Assembly: GCA_029449245.1 (NCBI GenBank)
Contig: JANATF010000013.1
Location: 1,550,001-1,614,000 of the forward strand
Origin: Mortierella alpina
Lineage: Eukaryota > Mortierellomycota > Mortierellomycetes > Mortierellales > Mortierellaceae
Direction: 5' to 3'
DNA: 64,000 nucleotides
This document shows positions 55,385 to 64,000 of this stretch, piece by piece (positions within the stretch are counted from its first letter, which is position 1; the number at the start of each line of letters is the position of its first letter). The notes under the pieces were generated by a model. The model ran no database searches, was not told where the DNA came from, and worked only from the letters and a program-made list of their open reading frames with translations. The position numbers and the translations under genes are program-made.

Positions 55385-57159
55385 TGTGGAGGTGTGTGTA
55401 CAGGAGACACTTTTTTAAGGTTGCTGGGCTGATGTCTATTCGGTGGGCGAGCTAGTTTATGGTTTCCGGAGGTGGAATGCAGGAGGGATGCTGGAGCAGA
55501 GGAGGGCCGGCTTGCGAATGGCGACGGCGAGCAGCGATGGGGACTCGGGGTTGGAGGTGAGCGGGGTGGGAGTGAGGAGCAGGAAGGCGAGAGGGGTGCA
55601 GCGAAAGAGAGTAAGAGAGAGTAAGAGAGAGACAGAGTGACAGAGTGCGAGGCAAAGAGAGTACGGGAGAAAGAGAAAGAGAAAAAACGGCATCCGGCGC
55701 CCCATACGGCTGCTCTCTTTTATAGCCACCATTCCTGCCGCCTCACCTTTGTCTCACGGCCCGCTCTGCACTCAGACCACACTAACACAAAAAGGCCGCC
55801 CGCGGTGTCATCATTTGCTGCCACGCCGTGGTTGACCCGTCTGCATAACTGCATACATGGCCCATCGTATGGACGCTGCAATACATACTGCACGCCAGTG
55901 TATTTATATCGTCCACCCATCCACTCTCTACAGTACCCCTCTCTACCCATGTCTCCCGACGCCCCTACATCCCCTACACTGCAGCACCTTGTTCCCTCGA
56001 CGGTGCAGCGCCATCCCGCCGTCAGTCGTGTCCACAAACGAGTCCAAAAAAAAAATAGAGTCGTGCACCCAAGAGTCGATCTGTCTACCCCTGTTGGCGT
56101 CGATTCTTCCTTGCAGACCGCAGTACATGTAGTCTGAATGTGTATATACAGCACGGCACGTATGGCGGTGCATGGCAAAACATCTCCCTAGCGGTATTGC
56201 AATTCCTGTGTGCATAAGCCTACGGCGTGCATGAGACGCAAGGTCAAATCGGTGGGCAAACTATTTCCTGTGTCCGCAGAGTTAGACTAGAGTGAATACA
56301 GAAGCACGTTGAGCATGGCTCTGGCCCAGAGGGCCATGCAATTGGATCGATGCAAGAGGACAAGGAGCCAAATGGATGGGCGCAAGTCGAGGACCGGAGA
56401 TCAATGATGAGGCAATATGGTGCACAGAGTGCTCACTTGAGACCCACCGCTGGGATCTCCCTCTCCAATTCGATGTCGTCGATGGCGGATCAGCCAGTAG
56501 TCCATAGCAGGTCCTTGCCCTCATAAAGCTTGTCGATGGTGAGCAGTGTCAGAGGATGTATTCTTGTGCAGCTTCTCCTGTTGCTCTCACCACTGAGCCA
56601 TTTGTCTCGCTGGCAAGGAATTTTTAGCGTGTTTTTCCTACTTGCGTCTATCGCTGTGTTTCCGGACCCAGTCTGCAAAAGCGACTCAGTCAAGCTGCTA
56701 TTGAAACCACTCTGTCATCCGCTGCCATTGTTGCTGCAGTAAGCACAAGGTCTATCTCTGCAAGGGGCTACTTTTAGCACCAGCGTCACCAAAGATGATC
56801 CAGTGTGGATGATCTGTGGATGTCGTCAAGCCGATAAACACGGCGTGTGCGTAAGGCATTTTTGGAAAACCTTTTTTTTTCCCCTTGCACGCGACCACCT
56901 CTCAGATGACTGACTCGGTCATGATGCGCCACCTGGGATTGGCCCAACGACAAGGTGCAGGCACTGGATCTCTGCACGGGGCTGCCTATATACAAACGCC
57001 CTCCCTCACCCCCCAACATGTGTGCATTCCCCTGCCTGAGAAGGCGAATGCCATTGCCCATCAAGGCTCTGATCAGTCGGATGAATCGAGTAACACGGCA
57101 ACTTTATCCATAAGGAAATCTTTATTTTTGGACGCCTCCGCATACAATTTCTTGTCAGT
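55385..57159. other. Intergenic, 1.8 kb
   Basis: Holds the promoter of the KNH-like gene (GAGA runs at 55608-55640) and otherwise no supported gene. Short frames at 55637-56137 and 56282-56742 lack protein-like composition. Confidence 0.4.
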
Positions 57160-57515
57160 CCAAAAACAGAGTTCGATGATGAGCTGTCGAGTCTTTTCCG
57201 AACTCACAGGCTGTGCTCCTGCAACTGAGGGCTGCAGTACCGTACCTTTTAGGTTGCTTTGCCACGTCCTTGACGTAAGACTCACACTGAGCCTTGATCT
57301 ACGAGGGAAAACCATAATCCGTTAATGTTGATCGACAGGCACAGTGAAGCGTTGAAGGACATCAGGAGAGAGAGAGGAGGAGGGAGGGGGATATGCAATG
57401 GTGCATAGTTGCAGTGGATTCATTCGGTGCCTATTCAAATCACTGCACACAGAGCTCGCCATACGTGCTGCAAAGGACATGAGGATGGGGTTGGCCAGAC
57501 GTCCCTTCACACTCA
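57160..57515 (-). CDS. Possible small spliced gene
   Basis: A candidate product begins MSVKGRLANPILMSFAARMASS (ATG about 57515). It continues after a GTGTGC donor in an exon IKAQCESYVKDVAKQPKR (about 57304-57250, acceptor TCGTAG, donor GTACGG), and ends RSTACEFGKDSTAHHRTLFLD. An AATAAA signal lies just after the stop at about 57127-57122. The length, Met-rich amphipathic start and Cys/Tyr pattern recall small mitochondrial assembly factors, but the cysteine spacing does not fit a CX9C pair, so I do not name it. The first donor is weak. Confidence 0.3.
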
Positions 57516-58192
57516 TGTGGGGAACAAGAGTAAAGATGGAAAACCGATCAGATAGCCAACGAACCGCAGTCAAGGACACTGGTTGTAAGCCAACGTGTCC
57601 TGTGGGTATGCTGGACTACACTAACACCAGGAAGAGACAAGACACGCCAGCTGAAAAGGTCTACACACACGTATGTACGCGTATATGGGTTGACTATTTC
57701 CAAACTAGCAGTACCTAGTCCACGATGACGATCCCTGTGTAATCCTGGTCTGTCTAGCGCGTGTCCTCAACCACATCCTGCCCATGACCCGAGTTGCAGC
57801 CAGTGGCATCCATCAGCCCCGTGTGCTCGGATTACTTGAAGTATTTGTAATCATTATCCTTTTTGCGTCCTCCACCCATCTGGAGGTGGGTGACCCTGCT
57901 CCTATCCCTGCTGCATAGTCGCTAGTGCTGGTCTATACCTTCTGGCTGTACCTGAACGTTCTTGGATGTTCCTGAGTTGCAGATGGAGTCAGATTGGATG
58001 TCGGATAGATCGATGCCAGCTGTAGAGTCAAAAAGAAACAGCCGGCGATGAAGAGCTTAGACGACCCAAACTTTAAAGGGCGACTTTAGGACATCCCCTG
58101 CATTTTGTGACATAGTCTCCACGCATTGTGCTTCCATTGTCCAATCATTGTCTTCCACAGGCCCTTTCTTCAGATCAGATCCTTCGGCAACC
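57516..58192. promoter_or_regulatory. 5' region of the NAPRTase gene
   Basis: About 680 bp between opposite-strand genes. A pyrimidine-rich stretch (tcttccacaggccctttcttcag) directly precedes the NAPRTase ATG, possibly a 5' UTR intron end. No other feature recognised. Confidence 0.4.
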
Positions 58193-59500
58193 ATGTCGTC
58201 GCAGGAGCACCAGACACCGTCTATGGCGGCTACTTCTATACTCGACAACGACCTCTACAAGTTCACCATGCAACAGGCTGTGCGCCAGCACTACCCAAAC
58301 ATGCCTTGCGACTACCACTTCACCAATCGATCGCCTCGCGTAGCTCAGTTGCCCATCAAGGCAATTCCCTGGCTCAAGAAAAAGATCGAGGATATGGCTC
58401 AGCTGCGCCTGACAGCAGAGGAGCGCGCGTTCCTTGAGGTCAGCTGCCCGTATCTGACGCAGGAGTATCTCGACTGGCTGCAGAACGAGTTCCGCTTCAA
58501 GCCAGAGGATCAGATCAAGATCAACTGGCATCACACTACAACATCCAAAGACTCGTCAGGACCGACTGACGCCTCTCGGGACGACGAGGAAGTGGTTGAA
58601 ATCACAATCACGGGCGACTGGCACCAAGTCATTCTGTACGAGGTTCCTATCCTCGCACTTGTCTCAGAAGCCTACTTCCGCTTTGGAGACCAGAACTGGA
58701 CGTATGAGGGGCAGCTTGAGGCTGCCGCAGACAAGGCAAGGAGACTTGTCCAGGCGGGCGCCAAGTTTGCAGAGTTTGGAACGAGGCGGCGACGGGATTA
58801 CGAGACTCAAAGGATTGTTCTCCAGGGCTTGATGGCAGGATCAAGATCACAGCCAGGACAGGGAATGCTCACTGGAACCAGTAACTTGCATTTCGCACAC
58901 ATTATGAACCTGGCGCCGATCGGAACCATGGCGCATGAATGGTTCATGGGCACAGCAGCGATTCTCAAGGATGCTAGCCTGGCAAACCAGGTGGCGCTTG
59001 ATCGATGGTCTGTCACGTATCCGGGTCAAGTCCTTGGCATCGCACTGACAGACACGTTCACGACAGAGGTCTTTCTGAAGACGTTCAAGGGAGCTCTTGC
59101 CAGGGACTGGGTCGGTGTTCGCCACGATTCTGGGGATGCATTCGAGTTTATGGATCGGATCATTCAGCACTACGACCAGGATGCGCTTGTAGGAGCCGAG
59201 CTGCGCAAGAACAAAAAAATTGTCTTCTCGGACGGACTGAGCACGGATCGGGCCATCAAATTGCAAGAGGCAGCCGATGTCAAGGGTATCCAGGTGACGT
59301 TTGGGATCGGAACTCATTTCACGAACGACTTTTGCCACCAGGATCAAGGCCACACTGCGAGCGCAGCTATGAATATAGTCATCAAGCTGCATTCGTGTGC
59401 AGGCAAAGTGTGCGTCAAGTTGAGCGATGATTCAGGAAAAGAGTCTGGGGGTCCTGAGGCCGTCGCGGAGGTGAGGCGCCAGATCGCAGCCATGCGGTAA
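58193..59500 (+). CDS. NPT1: Nicotinate phosphoribosyltransferase
   Basis: This enzyme joins nicotinate and PRPP to nicotinate mononucleotide with ATP hydrolysis, the entry step of the NAD salvage (Preiss-Handler) pathway. A single exon encodes 435 residues, the usual length. Landmarks: ILDNDLYKFTMQQAV near the N-terminus, EFGTRRRRD, TSNLHFAH, GTMAHEWFMG with His248 at the position of the autophosphorylated histidine, TDTFTTEVFL, GVRHDSGDAFEF, SDGLSTDRAIKL and FGIGTHFTND. ATG 58193 is preferred over upstream near-cognate codons because the conserved core starts about 15 residues later. Confidence 0.95.
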   Translation: MSSQEHQTPSMAATSILDNDLYKFTMQQAVRQHYPNMPCDYHFTNRSPRVAQLPIKAIPWLKKKIEDMAQLRLTAEERAFLEVSCPYLTQEYLDWLQNEFRFKPEDQIKINWHHTTTSKDSSGPTDASRDDEEVVEITITGDWHQVILYEVPILALVSEAYFRFGDQNWTYEGQLEAAADKARRLVQAGAKFAEFGTRRRRDYETQRIVLQGLMAGSRSQPGQGMLTGTSNLHFAHIMNLAPIGTMAHEWFMGTAAILKDASLANQVALDRWSVTYPGQVLGIALTDTFTTEVFLKTFKGALARDWVGVRHDSGDAFEFMDRIIQHYDQDALVGAELRKNKKIVFSDGLSTDRAIKLQEAADVKGIQVTFGIGTHFTNDFCHQDQGHTASAAMNIVIKLHSCAGKVCVKLSDDSGKESGGPEAVAEVRRQIAAMR

Positions 59501-60286
59501 ATAATAAAACCCCCTTTGGTTCCTCATAGCCGATGCAATATGGACTAAACCATTAGATGATATGATAGGTACTTTGATGATCTTTCAATTGTGTCAAGAA
59601 GGTGCTGGCTAATAGGTTCCAATCAGCCTCAGGGAAGGTGCTCCCTTGGTCATTGGTCGCACAGGAGGGCATCTAGCTTGTACCAACGGGCAGGCGTGCC
59701 TTCTTGGCAAGCAACGGCTTGATTCTTCGGGTGTATCCCTTACTGCGATCTCTTGATGCAAGAAGAAGGACGCAGTGTTGCGCTACTGCTGTTCTGGAGC
59801 ATAGCGGCTTGGATCGCCGAATGCCCCAGTCATAAATCGCGGCTGCAGCGGCGCACTTTTGTTTTCTGCTCTTGAGCGCTTGATTGGTGTCTACGCTTTG
59901 AGCAAAAGGGCCACAGTCAGGCATGCCGGCATGGCCGCTATGGAAGACCTGTCGTGGTGCGCGACAAGTGGTGCCAGCCAGGGCTCCTTTAGCCAGAGAT
60001 CGGACTTACTGTCGACCTGGCCTGAGAAACTCAAAACACATCGGGAAGGGAGTGTGTGCACGGTCACTGTCAAGAGCCTGCAGCCCATGCGGCATGGAAA
60101 AGGGTGGGATGGAAAGAGGGGAGGAAGAAATAAAGAGGTAAAAAGGCAGTAGATCATGCAGCATCCCTGGCCCATTGATGTATGCATCCATCATCCTCGT
60201 TACTTTTCTTGCTTCTGCTCTCCTCCTCCTCTTCTTCCTTGTGCTTCAGTGCTCATCTTCTTCTCGGGTCTGTTGACCTTGCCTGC

Positions 60287-60380
60287 GAGAGGGAGAGAGC
60301 GAGCGAGCGAGAGAAAGAGAGAGAGAGCGCGAGAGATAGAGATAGAGAGAGAGCGCGAGAGATAGAGATAGAGAGAGAGG
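60287..60380 (+). repeat. GA-rich satellite with a 26-bp duplicated unit
   Basis: The unit gagagagagcgcgagagata plus gagata occurs at 60319-60344 and again at 60345-60370, within a longer GAGA/GAGC run. Confidence 0.9.
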
Positions 60381-60765
60381 AAAAGAGTGGCCCGAGGCAT
60401 GCAAGTGGCATCCAGCTCACTGTTGGCTTTGCTGTGTGTCTCTGCACGTGCGATAGGTGGTCTCTATATATTACGAGGCACCTCCTGCCATGTCTGCATC
60501 CACTCGTTCTTGCCCCTCTTTCTCGCTCACTCTCCTCTCGCTCTCTGTTCCTCCCTCGACACCTTTGATCGCGCGTCGACCTGTCTTTGCCCCCGTCCGT
60601 TCCTTTCGCTCTTGCCGCTCCATCCCTCGCTCCCACGGCAGCGCACACCCCCAGCCTCGTTCGCATGTCCCTCTGTCGTCGATCACTGCTGCTGACGACC
60701 TCCGCCACGCTGTTTGCTTTTTGGCTCTCGCGCAACGAAACGCTTCCTTTACCTTCTGTTCTTTC

Positions 60766-60813
60766 TTCCGTCCTTCCGTCCTTCCGTCCTTCCGTCCTTC
60801 CGTCCTTCCGTCC
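60766..60813 (+). repeat. (TTCCGTCC)6 minisatellite
   Basis: Six perfect 8-bp units in the presumed promoter of the kinase gene. Confidence 0.95.
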
Positions 60814-61001
60814 CCCCATCCCCCTCTCTCTCTCTCTCTGTATCTCTGTCTCTCTCTTTCCCTCGTTTGGCTCCTTTTCTCTCCTCGCCCTCTCACTCTC
60901 ACTCTCACTCTCACGCTATTGCTTGCATCAACGAGGTCTATTTCTCTGCAACCCCCTGTTGAACAGCATCATCTTGCATACGCATACACTATCTTCGCGC
61001 C

Positions 61002-64000
61002 ATGTCCTTCCATGTCCCTGGCAAAGGGCTCGACTTCACCATCGATAGCGATTCCAACACAAACCAGCTCCAGCTCTCGCCCGCAAAGCTCCATCATCTT
61101 CAAAATCAAAAGATGGACGTTCAAGAAGGCACGGACCTGACTGGGTATCGATCCAGCATCTTCGACAACAAACAATGTAAGCAAAACAAAGCTTTAGGCT
61201 TGGACACGTCATAGCCAGTGAGCTTATTCAGCTGTGTTCATGATATTGTACCTCTAACGGCTTCCATATCCATGTACTTTCTTGAACACAAAAGGCAAGC
61301 CGCGGTCGTCGATCGTTTTTGCAGACCAGCAGTTGCCTTCACGCATGCCACCTTATCGAGCTGATGTCGAGTCAGCTCCACCCCACTACGAATCCGACCC
61401 CACGTCTTCTCACCGCAGGAGCTCCAGGAAGCCGGGTCGGCATGGCTCTTCACCCATGAGGATTGATACAACCCGAGCAGCAGAGCAGTATCGACCAACC
61501 GGGTCAATATCACACGTGTCCTCAAATGCCCCATCTTCACACGAGCAAGCACAGCAAGAGCATGAGCATGAGCATGAGCGTGGGCACAGACTAAAGCAGC
61601 AGTGGAACGAGCGCGAAGAGCTAAAGCAACAGCAGCATCATCGATCGCCTGCTAGCCCACAACCAACGCCTATACATTCTAGTCCAGAGCCAAATGTGGT
61701 GACAGATCAAGGCGATGACAAAGACGTCAGGGACAATCGGAGAGATCAACAAGGTTCCCTCCTTGTGCCTTCCGCCTCGACTCAACATGATCACTCTGCG
61801 GCCAAAAGTTCGGAGGATACCGTGCAAAGCCTGGAGGTCGAAGGTTTCCCTTTGGAACTGGCACCTACTGCAAGCACGCTAAGGCTCCCCATCGCCCGAT
61901 CAGCCACCATCATAAGCACAACAAGCTCCTCAGGCCGCCCACGGCTGACCCACCGCCTCTCCTATCTCGCCCATGTGCAGGACATTGACGCCCAAGATGA
62001 GAACGAGGACGAGGACGAAGAGGCGACGGCACCGTGCGCACAGACTTCCGTCGCCACAGTACCACATCTGCCAGCTCCAAAGCCGCCGTGTCCCTCACCA
62101 CTGAAGGAGGTCGCGTTGCCCACACCGTATTCAAGTTCGCGGTCTCAGGGCACATCATCAAAGCACCACAGCAAGTCAATGTCTCGACAGAGCCCGCCCA
62201 TTGCACCCGTTTCAGCCATTCCGAATCTGTACAGGCGGCTTTTAAGAGTCTTCAAACCACCCTCAGAATCCTCAGACTCGGATGGCGCCGGCCATGTCGC
62301 GGCTGGCTCGTCTTCCACAGCGTCCCCTTATGCTCGAGGGCCATTCGGATTGCCAGCCAGTCCAGAAAGCAGCATCCAAGCCCGTATGCGGACCAAAAAG
62401 CCGCTTGCTAGCCATCCTCCTGCCCCAGTGCAAGCAAAACCTCCCGCTGCTCCGAAAGTCGTTAGCCAAGCCCATAAGCCCCCAGAGTCAACAGGTTTTC
62501 GCGCCAGGTTCCTAAGAAAGCTCATGTCTTCACCCAATCTCAACACGGTCATCAGTCCTGCGCCGCCACCTGCGCCGCCCCCACCTATTGCAGTGAACAA
62601 GCGCCATGAGGATCATTCACGGCGTGAAAGCCATCGCCAGCACAAACATCGTCGTCATGACAGCGGCGACGACGAAGAGCCTTCTTCGCCGCACTCTGAC
62701 TTTGAGCACGAACACTCTTGTCCTATGGGAAAACGCAACCTCGAGAAAGGACCCGGCGTGCGTCCCAGAGCGGCCACTCTACCCAAGCAAGCCGTGCCTC
62801 CCACTCTCCAATCCAAGTACGGCATCCCTGGTCGTGAGCTGGGTGCAGGCACGCAGGCTCAGGTGATGCTTCTGCGTGTCAAGTCCACCAAGCGCGCTCG
62901 CGCGTCGTATCCATCGTTGACCAAGCCTAAGGATGGTCCTGCGATTGCCACACAACAACAGCTCCGGAACAGGGAGAAACCACCTACCCCGAGCTCACGT
63001 GCACATCAGGAAGGTCCCACGCGACCGGTGCCTGGGGATAATCTGCTCACACCCTGGTCCCGGTCGGGGACACTAATGACCACAACCGAGGATGATGTGA
63101 CACCCGAGCAACGTGAGGCCTATCGGAAGCGGCTCTTGCGCCGCGTCAGCACAGGTGGCGCCTCGATCATGAGTAACGTGAGCGGCGTCAGCGGTGCTGG
63201 TGGGCTCATCTATGCTATCAAAAAGTTCCGGCCACCCAAAGCGACCGAGACCCATCGGCAGTACCTCAAAAAGATCTGCGCCGAATTCTGCATCTCGACT
63301 TCGATGGACCATGAAAACATTATCCGAACCATTGATCTGGTCCGCGATCAACCTGGACAGGATCTTGTGGAAGATGACGCAACTGGACAAGAACAGGCTC
63401 ATGGATTATCTCAGGGTCACCATCACCACCAACGCCATCATCATCACCCCTTTCATCAACATCCTCACCCTCACCAAAAGGAAAAGGACAATCACTGGAG
63501 CGACGAGGAAGAAGGCGTTGTTGAGGATGGTCACGAGTGCAACTGTCAAGTAGATCGTCGGCGGGTGAGGGCGGTCAAGAGCGCGGGCCAGCTGCGATCG
63601 AGTAGCCAGGGTGAGGGTGGATCATCCTCATCTTTGACCTCTTCTCACCATCACCACTCAGCTGCTCAAAAGTCGAATAACTCAAAACCACGTCGAAAGC
63701 GGTCGATGGACTCAACCTCTATCCACAGGAGCATTGCCGGTACGCCTGAGCGGTTAAGCAGTCCTCCCATCCGCCAGGATGAGCATGATCAGCGATACAA
63801 GCACTCCATCTTCCGACCACACCTCCACTACCCGCACTTGCCTCAGGGACGACACTCTCAAGACAAGAGCCATCATCTTCACCTCTACAATCATCAAATC
63901 CAGCAGCAGCATGCGGAAGCCCAGCAGACAGCAGCCGCAAAGAAGAGGAAGCAGCAACGCGAGCAAGAACTCCGACAGAAAGAGGTCCAACGACTCAAGC
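61002..64000 (+). CDS. HAL/NPR-type Ser/Thr protein kinase, truncated by the window edge
   Basis: Exon 1 is 61002-61176 (MSFHVPGKGLDF...); exon 2 starts at 61295 and stays open to the edge, with agreeing phase. The first 560 residues are disordered: Ser/Pro-rich, EHEHEHE, an acidic DEDEE stretch and FRARFLRKLMSSPNL. The kinase domain begins near residue 565: SKYGIPGRELGAGTQAQV is the glycine loop, LIYAIKKFRPP holds the ATP-binding lysine, KKICAEFCISTSMDHENII is the C-helix with EFCIS, and IRTIDLVRD is beta 4. These are hallmarks of the fungal Hal4/Hal5/Npr1 kinases that control ion and nutrient transporters. At least 200 residues of His/Gln/Lys-rich insertion follow beta 4, and the rest of the domain lies beyond the window. 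The intron acceptor is AAAAG. Confidence 0.8.

Larger units (their letters stand above)
59501..61001. other. Intergenic, 1.5 kb, rich in simple repeats
   Basis: No gene is supported. The right half, before the kinase gene, is dominated by GA, TTCCGTCC and CT/CACTCT microsatellites (60287-60905). Confidence 0.55.

Noticed and set aside
56885-57325. Plus-strand ORF of 146 residues
   Set aside because: No recognisable motif; it overlaps the antisense candidate, which has splice and poly(A) support.
60253-60819. Minus-strand ORF of 188 residues rich in Arg, Glu and Gly
   Set aside because: It is a by-product of GA and TTCCGTCC microsatellites that are open in several frames.
1-64000. CRISPR arrays, rRNA, viral or transposase genes
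   Set aside because: No regularly spaced identical repeats with unique spacers, no rRNA signature, and no transposase, reverse transcriptase or capsid-like reading frame was seen.

Overview
The window is nuclear DNA from a filamentous fungus, most likely Mortierellomycota (Mortierella and relatives). Genes are dense and cut by short GT-AG introns, often with CTAAC branch sites. F-box/leucine-rich-repeat genes are present, and one LRR protein carries an N-terminal module that I associate with Mortierella-type predicted proteins. Conserved fungal genes support this: MIF2/CENP-C, myotubularin, a KHA1-type antiporter, YAP1-like bZIP, RecQ1-like helicase, nicotinate phosphoribosyltransferase and a HAL/NPR-type kinase. 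Exon models were built by hand from reading frame, splice sites and phase agreement; no homology search was run, so family names come from recognised motifs.

Layout. 1-3.85 kb: an accessory island with two convergent LRR gene ends forming a diverged inverted duplication, with short palindromes between the arms and direct repeats around the intact gene. 4.07-6.75 kb (-): MIF2/CENP-C. 7.2-8.6 kb (-): a secreted protein. 9.56-13.34 kb (+): myotubularin phosphatase. 13.8-20.5 kb (+): a tandem array of five intact four-helix membrane protein genes plus one broken copy, interrupted by a small single-pass membrane protein gene. This array is the best candidate for an undescribed family. 22.0-23.7 kb (+): F-box/LRR protein. 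23.8-29.4 kb (-): seven-exon K+/H+ antiporter.

31.15-38.9 kb (-): YAP1-like factor, a four-exon gene of unknown function, and a seven-exon gene with a SAPS-like region. 39.5-42.3 kb (+): RecQ helicase. 43.25-47.2 kb (+): Ser/Gln-rich protein. 47.4-51.1 kb (-): IVY1-like BAR protein. 52.0-54.1 kb (+): second F-box protein. 54.4-55.4 kb (-): KRE9/KNH-like secreted protein. 58.2-59.5 kb (+): NAPRTase. 61.0-64.0 kb (+): a protein kinase that runs off the right edge.

Apart from the tandem array and the LRR island, neighbours are functionally unrelated, as is usual in fungi. Two divergent pairs share promoters of about 0.6-0.9 kb: SAPS-like/RecQ and IVY1-like/F-box. Main points of interest: the tandem membrane array with an invariant cysteine pair; the inverted LRR duplication; two candidate GC-AG introns, one inside the helicase Walker A codon; a YAP1-like protein with no cysteines outside its C-terminal domain; and a CT microsatellite acting as the polypyrimidine tract of an antiporter intron.
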